The notes beneath the pieces were generated by a model that was not told where the DNA came from, did no database searches, and saw only the letters and a program-made list of their open reading frames with translations. A program made the position numbers and the translations under genes. Positions 58,134 to 64,000 of a DNA stretch of 64,000 bases are shown here, in pieces; the first letter of the stretch is position 1; each line of letters begins with the position of its first letter. The stretch lies in NCBI RefSeq assembly GCF_001957135.1, contig NZ_MPHK01000001.1, positions 186,001-250,000 on the forward strand, read 5' to 3'. Source of the DNA: Shewanella sp. UCD-KL21. Lineage in GTDB: Bacteria; Pseudomonadota; Gammaproteobacteria; Enterobacterales; Shewanellaceae.

Positions 58134-60557
58134 TTATTCCTTTTCACTCAGCTTACGCTGATTTTCAAGCTTCTTCGCTTTTGCTTTAGCAACTGCAGCT
58201 GCAATTCGTGCTTTTTTGTCGTCAGCAGCATCTGTTGGTGCAGGTTCTTCTGTGACGGTTGTTGTCGTTGATACTACAGTTTCAACTTCAGCTTCAGGAT
58301 CATTTTTAGCCGCAAGTTTTTTCGCTTTGGCCTTAGCAACAGCAGCTGCAATTTTCGCTTTTTTGTCGTCAATAGCATCTGTTGGAGCAGGTTCTTCTGT
58401 GACGGTTGTTGACGTTGATACTACAGTTTCAACTTCAGCGTCATTTTTAGCCGCAAGTTTTTTCGCTTTGGCCTTAGCAACGGCAGCCGCAATTTTCGCT
58501 TTTTTGTCGTCAACTGGTTCTGAGGTTACTGTTGTAACTTCGCTAACAACTTGTTCGCTATCAACTTGTTCGCTATCAACTTGTACGTTAGTAGCTTGAA
58601 CAGAGGCTGATACATCATCAGTTGCATTTTTAGCAGCGAGCTTTTTCGCTTTGGCTCGTGCAACGGCGGCCGCAATCTTAGCCTTTTTGTCGTCAACTTG
58701 TTCGTTGGCAGCTTGAGCTGATGCTGATACATCATCAGTTGCATTTTTTGCAGCAAGCTTTTTCGCTTTGGCTCGTGCAACAGCTGCGGCTATTTGTGAT
58801 TTTTTGTCTGTAGCTGAGTTACTAGGTTCACTGCTAGTAGTAACAGTGCTAGTAGTTACAGAGCTAGTAGTTAAAGGCGTGTCATCAGCATTAACTGGAA
58901 CGCTACTAGCGAGTTTCTTGGCTTTTGCTCGGGCAATAGCGGCTTTAACTGCTGCACTTTTATCTGTAGCGGCAGTATTGTTATTTGTTTCTTCAGCGGG
59001 CGTTGCTGCAGCTTGTTTTTTGGCGGCAATACGCGCCATTGCTTCTGCGACAGCATCTTTTTTACTGCTATCCATAGCGGCTTTACGTTTCTCTGCTGCG
59101 AGCCTTGATTTTTCTTCGCGGGCACGCTTTTCATCTTCAAGGCGTTGCAAGCGGGCTTCAAAACGTATTTTAGCCTGCTCAGCTTGGAATTTTTCTTCCG
59201 CTTCATTTTTGAGTGCTGATTTGGCAATTCGATAATACTCAACCAGTGGAATATCACTGGGGCAAACATAACTGCAACAGCCGCATTCAATGCAATCTTT
59301 TAAATTAAAGCTAGCGGCCTTGTCGTACTCTTGGGCTTTTGCATGCCAGAATAATTGTTGCGGTAATAACAGAGCAGGGCAGACAACTGCACATTCTCCG
59401 CAGCGGATACAGGCTTTTTCATCTACATCAGGGGCGATTTCATCACTGCTTGGTACCAATATGCAGTTTGTCCCTTTTAATACTGGAACATCAGTATTAG
59501 GCAGAGCATAACCCATCATAGGGCCACCGATGATGACTTTAGCACTTGTATTATTGCTGGCTTTAACTGGAGTTTTTGTTTGCTTGAGAGCATGGGTGAT
59601 CGGTGTACCGATAGGTACCCAATAGTTGCCAGGTTGTGATACTTGATTACCCGTGATGGTCACTAATCTTTCAATCAAAGGTTTACCGTTTAACACCGCA
59701 TCTTGAATAGCAAAGGCGGTGCCGACATTGTGGACCACAATACCTTGCTGAGCCGGAATGCTTCCTGTGTGTATTTCTTTACCGGTCACAATTTGAATCA
59801 ACTGCTTTTCGCCACCAGAGGGATACTTAGTTGGAATGATGGTGATGCGAGTCATTTTAGCTAAGGATTCAAAGCGCGCTAACGCGGTCTTCATCGCTGC
59901 AGCGGCTTCCGGTTTGTTATCTTCGATAGCAATAATTATCCGTTGAGGTTTCAACAAATAATCGATAACTTCGATGCCTTTGATGATATCAGTTGCGTAT
60001 TCACGCATTAACACATCATCAGAGGTGATATAAGGTTCACACTCAACGCCATTAATGATCACAAGATCAATTTCACTGGCTGGATTAAGTTTTATATGAC
60101 TTGGAAACGTTGCGCCGCCCATACCCGCGATGCCAGCTTGCTTAATTTTCTCAATAACTTGTTGGTTACTCAGTTCTGTCAATGTCGCTGGCAAAAATGC
60201 CACAGCAGTATCTTTACAATCAGCGGCAATGGTGCAAGTTAAACAAGGTAAACCAGAGGCATGATTACTCGCATGCTGTTCAATACTGATAATTTTACCC
60301 GATGTAGGCGCATGTACAGGAAGGTACATAAAGCCTTCACCCTCAGTGAGCATTTGCCCTTTGAGTACCTGCTCGCCGACTTTTACCGTTAAACGGGCGC
60401 AATCACCGACTTGAGGCAGGGGTACTCTATATTGAGTTGCTAAGGGCAGTTGGCGTACAGCTTGAGTATTAGACAGAGTCTTAAGTTGTGGAGGATGTAT
60501 TCCACCTGGAGAATGCCATAAAGTCCCTTTATCAATTTGTTCTAATAAAGTTAGCAC
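58134..60557 (-). CDS. rsxC: Rsx/Rnf electron transport subunit C with repeat-expanded tail
   Basis: 807 residues, GTG start overlapping rsxB by 7 bases. The catalytic part (1-450) binds NADH and FMN ([35 protein letters not shown]) and carries two ferredoxin motifs, [12 protein letters not shown] and [12 protein letters not shown]. The region after residue 450 is a coiled coil and then about six degenerate repeats of [20 protein letters not shown] separated by acidic/Thr-rich linkers. Long Ala/Lys tails occur in RsxC of gammaproteobacteria (E. coli RsxC is 740), with variable repeat number. Confidence 0.95.
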   Translation of the reverse strand: MLTLLEQIDKGTLWHSPGGIHPPQLKTLSNTQAVRQLPLATQYRVPLPQVGDCARLTVKVGEQVLKGQMLTEGEGFMYLPVHAPTSGKIISIEQHASNHASGLPCLTCTIAADCKDTAVAFLPATLTELSNQQVIEKIKQAGIAGMGGATFPSHIKLNPASEIDLVIINGVECEPYITSDDVLMREYATDIIKGIEVIDYLLKPQRIIIAIEDNKPEAAAAMKTALARFESLAKMTRITIIPTKYPSGGEKQLIQIVTGKEIHTGSIPAQQGIVVHNVGTAFAIQDAVLNGKPLIERLVTITGNQVSQPGNYWVPIGTPITHALKQTKTPVKASNNTSAKVIIGGPMMGYALPNTDVPVLKGTNCILVPSSDEIAPDVDEKACIRCGECAVVCPALLLPQQLFWHAKAQEYDKAASFNLKDCIECGCCSYVCPSDIPLVEYYRIAKSALKNEAEEKFQAEQAKIRFEARLQRLEDEKRAREEKSRLAAEKRKAAMDSSKKDAVAEAMARIAAKKQAAATPAEETNNNTAATDKSAAVKAAIARAKAKKLASSVPVNADDTPLTTSSVTTSTVTTSSEPSNSATDKKSQIAAAVARAKAKKLAAKNATDDVSASAQAANEQVDDKKAKIAAAVARAKAKKLAAKNATDDVSASVQATNVQVDSEQVDSEQVVSEVTTVTSEPVDDKKAKIAAAVAKAKAKKLAAKNDAEVETVVSTSTTVTEEPAPTDAIDDKKAKIAAAVAKAKAKKLAAKNDPEAEVETVVSTTTTVTEEPAPTDAADDKKARIAAAVAKAKAKKLENQRKLSEKE
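58150..58840 (-). repeat. Tandem repeats in the rsxC tail
   Basis: Five to six near-repeats at DNA level. The last two long units (about 141-150 bp) are nearly identical, encoding [22 protein letters not shown] plus a Glu/Val/Thr linker. Recombination here could alter tail length in frame. Confidence 0.8.
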
Positions 60558-61168
60558 TGAGATTCCTCATTTACATCGTTTACTTTAGCTGCTTTTGAGC
60601 TACTAACATGCTCACTATCAATAAGCGTGACTGGGATAGATGATAATTTCCAATCCCAGTTTTTTAGGTTTTGTTCAACTGGGATCATATCAATACAGTC
60701 AACTGGACAGGGCTCTACACACAAATCACAGCCGGTACAATCTTTCGTAATAACCGTGTGCATCAGTTTACCCGCGCCTAAAATGGCATCTACTGGGCAG
60801 GCTTGAATACATTTAGTACAACCAATACATTCATCTTCTCTGATGTAGGCGACTTTTTTAACCGTTTCCTGAGCTACTTCGTTTAATGGCTCTGGATCAA
60901 CTCCCATTAATGACGCAAGTTTCTCCATAGTCGCAGTGCCACCGGGCGGGCACTTATTGATGTTATCACCATTGGCGATAGCTTCAGCGTATGGTCGACA
61001 GCCAGGATAACCACATTGGCCGCATTGGGTTTGCGGCAATAGGGCTTCTACTTGATCGACAATAGGGTTTCCTTCGACTTTAAATTTAATTGAGGCGTAA
61101 CCCAGAATTAAGCCAAATATTAAGGCTAAAATGGTTAGCACAATGACAGCGATTGCAATACTGGACAT
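60551..61168 (-). CDS. rsxB: Rsx/Rnf electron transport subunit B (ferredoxin)
   Basis: 205 residues. N-terminal membrane anchor, then a cluster motif CGQCGYPGC with upstream/downstream Cys ([20 protein letters not shown] in pieces), then two 4Fe-4S ferredoxin motifs [12 protein letters not shown] and [12 protein letters not shown]. It passes electrons between RsxC and the membrane subunits. 2 bp downstream of rsxA. Confidence 0.96.
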   Translation of the reverse strand: MSSIAIAVIVLTILALIFGLILGYASIKFKVEGNPIVDQVEALLPQTQCGQCGYPGCRPYAEAIANGDNINKCPPGGTATMEKLASLMGVDPEPLNEVAQETVKKVAYIREDECIGCTKCIQACPVDAILGAGKLMHTVITKDCTGCDLCVEPCPVDCIDMIPVEQNLKNWDWKLSSIPVTLIDSEHVSSSKAAKVNDVNEESQC

Positions 61169-61170
61169 GA

Positions 61171-61749
61171 TTATTTAACTAGCCCCGCAAATCCCATAAA
61201 GGCAAGCGACATTATGCCTGCGGTGATCATGGCAATAGCACCACCTTTAAAAGGTAAAGGTACGTCAGCCGCGGCTAAACGTTCGCGCATGGCTGAAAAC
61301 AACACTAGTACTAAAGAAAAGCCAACCGCTGCGCCAAAACCGTACACTGCAGATTGAATAAAGTTATGATCTTCATTGACGTTAAGTAGCGCGACACCGA
61401 GTACTGCGCAGTTGGTCGTGATAAGCGGGAGATAAATCCCCAATGCTCTATGTAAAGATGCACTGGTTTTTTGCACTAACATTTCAGTAAATTGCACCAC
61501 AACGGCAATGACCAAAATAAAACTCATGGTTTTTAGATAGGTGATACCAAAAGGTTCAAGTAAAAATTCGTTGGTTAGGTAGCTAAGTATGGATGCTAAC
61601 GTGAGTACAAAAGTTGTTGCCATGGACATACCGATGGCAGAAGCTAACTTGCTAGATACCCCCATAAAAGGGCATAGGCCAAGGAATTTTACTAATACAA
61701 AATTATTAACCAGCACTGTGCCAATTAACAGTAAGAGATAGTCTGTCAT
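61171..61749 (-). CDS. rsxA: Rsx/Rnf electron transport subunit A
   Basis: 192 residues with six membrane helices, [19 protein letters not shown] at the start as in E. coli RsxA. First gene of rsxABCDGE-nth. In E. coli the complex keeps SoxR reduced, turning off the SoxRS response; in other bacteria Rnf couples NADH:ferredoxin exchange to ion transport. Confidence 0.96.
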   Translation of the reverse strand: MTDYLLLLIGTVLVNNFVLVKFLGLCPFMGVSSKLASAIGMSMATTFVLTLASILSYLTNEFLLEPFGITYLKTMSFILVIAVVVQFTEMLVQKTSASLHRALGIYLPLITTNCAVLGVALLNVNEDHNFIQSAVYGFGAAVGFSLVLVLFSAMRERLAAADVPLPFKGGAIAMITAGIMSLAFMGFAGLVK

Positions 61750-61828
61750 TACTACACTTTTCTATATGAGAGTTCTTTAAGAGATTAGCTGTATTATCTA
61801 AGGTTTAGGCTGGTTTAACAACGGATAA

Positions 61829-61862
61829 AAAAAAGGGTTATGTAAATATTAACCCTTTTTTT
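61829..61862 (-). terminator. Terminator of the CsrD-like gene
   Basis: AAAAAAGGGTTA / TTAACCCTTTTTT with an 8-base loop, 25 bases beyond the stop of the minus-strand gene. Confidence 0.82.
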
Positions 61863-61886
61863 GAATAAAGGTCTTACATTGGTTAT

Positions 61887-63788
61887 TTATTTATCTGTTT
61901 TCGCGATAATTTCTGGTCTGGCAATGTAATAACCTTGTAAGCCATCAACAAGTAATTTTTCAAGTGTTAGCTTCTCTTCTTGCTTTTCTACGCCAGTAGC
62001 GACCACTTTTATGCCAATTCTTCTGGAGATATCAACAATCATTCTGATGAAGAATTTATTGTTGTTGTTTTGGTCAATCTTATCGCTATAACTGGTGTCA
62101 AGCTTGATAAAATCGGGTTTAACTTCTCTAAAGAATTTGAAAGATGAGAAACCTAACCCAAATTGTTGAATGGCAACCTTAACCCCAACTTTGTGCATCT
62201 CATTAACGAAGCGTTGGCTTGCATTCAAGTTTTTTTGCATACCTGATTCATTGACTTCAAAGATTAATCTTGCAGCGACACTGCGGTGACTAGATAAGAT
62301 ATCTGTTAACCAAGAGACAAAGACTTCATGGGTAGCAGATGAGGCACTAATATTGACGCCAAAATTACCCTTAAGAGTTGGATTAGTGCTGAGTAATTGT
62401 ATGCAATGAACAATGAGCATTTTATCTAAATCGATATTTAAGCGATGACGCTCAGCCATTGCGACTACACTGGCGGTGGGTAAATTGGAGCCTTCATTAT
62501 TAAAGAAGCGGGCAAATAACTCTCGATAAACATCGACTTGATTATTACAAGGTAAGATTGGTTGTTGAAAAAATTTAACCCCTTTGCGATTAATGAGGTC
62601 ATTGATGGTTACTTTCCAGTGGTTATCGCCTAACTGTTCGTTACCATTAAATTTTTCAAGAATGTGGTATCTATTCAGGCCAGATGTTTGCGCGATGCTG
62701 ACAGCGGTATCCGCTAACACTAATAGCGCGTGAGGGTCAAACTGGTTTTCAAAAGGCACTAAACCGGCATTGGCAATATTATCGGGTTCAATGGTTTGGG
62801 CATATTCATCAAAGCTTCTTTTTAGGTTATCTAAAAACCGCTCAGATTCTTTTGCCGTAATACCATGAATAAATAATGCAAAATCACTACTTGAAACTCG
62901 ATAAAATTCGTTGACTCCCATCTTAGATCCAGTTGTTCGAATGCAAGTTGCAATCTTGTTCAAATAATCATCGCCAGCTTCACGTCCTTGCAACTGATTT
63001 ATACTGGCAAGTTCAGCTGCTTTAACAATACATAGCACACCAAATTGCTGCTTATCTGATTTTGAAACAGATTTTATTTGATCGTCAAAGCGTCTTCTGG
63101 TTGAAAAGCCAGTGACAGCATCCTGATAAGCGGCTTTGGTAAGAGTATCATTTTTTTGATGAAAACTGTCGATGCTGGCTTTTAATTCGCCACGGCTCTT
63201 TTCAAGGGCAATACCTATGGGTTTAAGTGAGCCTTTTAATCTTGAGGTTTCTACAGCTTGAAATGACAGGTTAGAAATATTATTAATATAATCAGATGCA
63301 TACTTTATCCCTTTGCGGTGCACATGCATTAACAGCGCAAAACTTAGCATAATAACTAAATAGGCTAAAATGGTCAGACTCGCCGCTTTTTCAAGGTTAA
63401 CAAAGCTTGTGGTGATAACTGAACTAGTGTTTAACCTGACTTGCAGGCGAGCGTCAGCAAAGGTTTTAATATGACCTAATTCGATAGAAAAGATTTTATC
63501 TTCAAAATCGGCGTCAGTTTTAGCTAACGTCCCATAGGTAAAGTTATTATCACTGTCAGTACTGTGGATGTATTGGAAAAATTGAAAGCTAAAAATTTGA
63601 CTTAATTGCTGAAAGAGTGCCTGTCCATCACTATTCCATTCTGTAATCGAATTGACTTGTTGCGTGTAATTTTCAATTGCAATATGGCCTTGGCGTTGCA
63701 TTTCTTTATTTTCAAGGTCATAAATACGAAATAATAACAGACTAAAAATAACAAAAAGTACTAACTGGAAAGATTTTGATAAGCCCAT
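61887..63788 (-). CDS. csrD: CsrD/MshH-like protein with degenerate GGDEF and EAL domains
   Basis: 633 residues. Two membrane segments (about 5-22 and 135-155) flank a periplasmic domain; a HAMP-like linker, a GGDEF-type domain (about 215-350) and an EAL-type domain (about 375-630) follow. GGDEF reads SSSDF. EAL reads ELF, and the DDFG metal motif reads QQFG (QQFGLGFSSF), so neither c-di-GMP synthesis nor hydrolysis is expected. The same double degeneracy (HRSDF and ELM) marks E. coli CsrD, which promotes RNase E decay of CsrB/C RNAs; MshH is the Vibrio name. Size and layout agree. Direct homology is inferred. Confidence 0.8.
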   Translation of the reverse strand: MGLSKSFQLVLFVIFSLLLFRIYDLENKEMQRQGHIAIENYTQQVNSITEWNSDGQALFQQLSQIFSFQFFQYIHSTDSDNNFTYGTLAKTDADFEDKIFSIELGHIKTFADARLQVRLNTSSVITTSFVNLEKAASLTILAYLVIMLSFALLMHVHRKGIKYASDYINNISNLSFQAVETSRLKGSLKPIGIALEKSRGELKASIDSFHQKNDTLTKAAYQDAVTGFSTRRRFDDQIKSVSKSDKQQFGVLCIVKAAELASINQLQGREAGDDYLNKIATCIRTTGSKMGVNEFYRVSSSDFALFIHGITAKESERFLDNLKRSFDEYAQTIEPDNIANAGLVPFENQFDPHALLVLADTAVSIAQTSGLNRYHILEKFNGNEQLGDNHWKVTINDLINRKGVKFFQQPILPCNNQVDVYRELFARFFNNEGSNLPTASVVAMAERHRLNIDLDKMLIVHCIQLLSTNPTLKGNFGVNISASSATHEVFVSWLTDILSSHRSVAARLIFEVNESGMQKNLNASQRFVNEMHKVGVKVAIQQFGLGFSSFKFFREVKPDFIKLDTSYSDKIDQNNNNKFFIRMIVDISRRIGIKVVATGVEKQEEKLTLEKLLVDGLQGYYIARPEIIAKTDK

Positions 63789-63965
63789 GAATGATCCGTT
63801 TCCTGTCTTAATTGCTTGAGTTTAATGAGATTAATGCGCTCAAGATATTATAAACTTAAAAAAGAAATATAACTGTATTAAATTGTAATAGAAAAAGATA
63901 TATAAGGAGAGGGTTTTACACTAAAAACGTGAGATTTAACATGATGATATGCTAGAGGTAAATCT

Positions 63966-64000
63966 TGGCTCCCCGGACTGGACTCGAACCAGTGACATAC
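63966..64000 (-). tRNA. tRNA 3' end, probably tRNA-Asn (cut by the window edge)
   Basis: Reading on the minus strand: GTATGTCACTGGTTCGAGTC, then CAGTCCGGGGAGCCA. This is the variable loop, T-arm with GGTTCGAGTCC, acceptor 3' strand and CCA. The variable and T arm match E. coli tRNA-Asn (GUAUGUCACUGGUUCGAGUC). The anticodon is outside the window. Confidence 0.85.

Noticed and set aside
58150..58840. Regular repeats resembling a CRISPR array
   Set aside because: Units are in frame with rsxC, of unequal length, with coding linkers, and no cas genes are present.
58216..59235. Long plus-strand frames opposite rsxC (127 and 155 residues)
   Set aside because: They are Ala/Ser/Thr-rich antisense reflections of the Ala/Lys repeat tail, with no ribosome binding site of note.
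61887..63788. Active diguanylate cyclase/phosphodiesterase
   Set aside because: Both signature motifs are lost.

Overview
The window looks like a chromosomal segment of a Shewanella-type gammaproteobacterium. The evidence is the E. coli-like core gene blocks (gloB-yafS-rnhA-dnaQ, bcp-gcvR-dapA-bamC, fadE/yafJ, cmoAB, aspS-yebC-ruvCAB, rsxABCDGE-nth), proteins typical of Shewanella and Vibrio (a TIGR03503-like protein, a CsrD/MshH-like degenerate GGDEF-EAL protein, a large TonB receptor) and a PsrA-like operator on fadE. The species cannot be fixed from this alone.

Layout. 1-4.6 kb: gloB, a YafS-like methyltransferase, rnhA and dnaQ, then a membrane-anchored TIGR03503-like protein. 4.7-6.7 kb: two intact tRNA-Asp genes, followed by a decaying tandem array of tRNA-Asp 3' halves with their terminator. 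One of those terminators is split by an IS1111-group (IS110 family) insertion sequence. 6.9-12.3 kb: a CPA1 antiporter with an RCK-like domain, bcp, gcvR, dapA, bamC. 12.6-16.8 kb: an RND efflux pair. 16.9-22.9 kb: a small conserved protein, fadE, yafJ, a DUF3108 protein, an alkyltransferase-like protein and a hemolysin III-family protein. 23-32.1 kb: an anchored low-complexity protein, then a TPP riboswitch driving thiC-thiDE-thiF-thiS-thiG-thiH.

32.2-41.4 kb: a small flagellar-rod-like protein, a LysR regulator, and a tight minus-strand operon. In transcription order the operon is cmoA, cmoB, a lipoprotein with a retropepsin-like domain, a membrane protein with an inactive transglutaminase domain, an ATP-grasp ligase, a periplasmic protein resembling an M3 peptidase that has lost HExxH, and an exported helical protein. 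The last five are my best candidate for a poorly described system. It would be an envelope peptide ligation/cleavage or sensing module built partly from catalytically dead domains.

41.6-49.6 kb: a transmembrane protein with three periplasmic solute-binding domains and a GGDQF cyclase-like domain, then aspS, yebC and ruvCAB. 49.6-55 kb: a long leader with a perfect CRP-type palindrome, a TonB-dependent receptor, gloA, a 27-residue YnhF-like membrane peptide and an acyltransferase. 55.1-61.7 kb: rsxABCDGE-nth, with a repeat-expanded RsxC tail. 61.9-64 kb: a CsrD-like protein and the 3' end of a probable tRNA-Asn cut by the window edge.

Working together: the thi operon makes the thiazole and pyrimidine halves of thiamine and joins them. 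The rsx complex uses NADH-linked electron transfer, in E. coli to keep SoxR reduced. ruvCAB resolves Holliday junctions. dapA with bamC follows the E. coli arrangement. The only clearly mobile DNA is the IS in the tRNA-Asp array.
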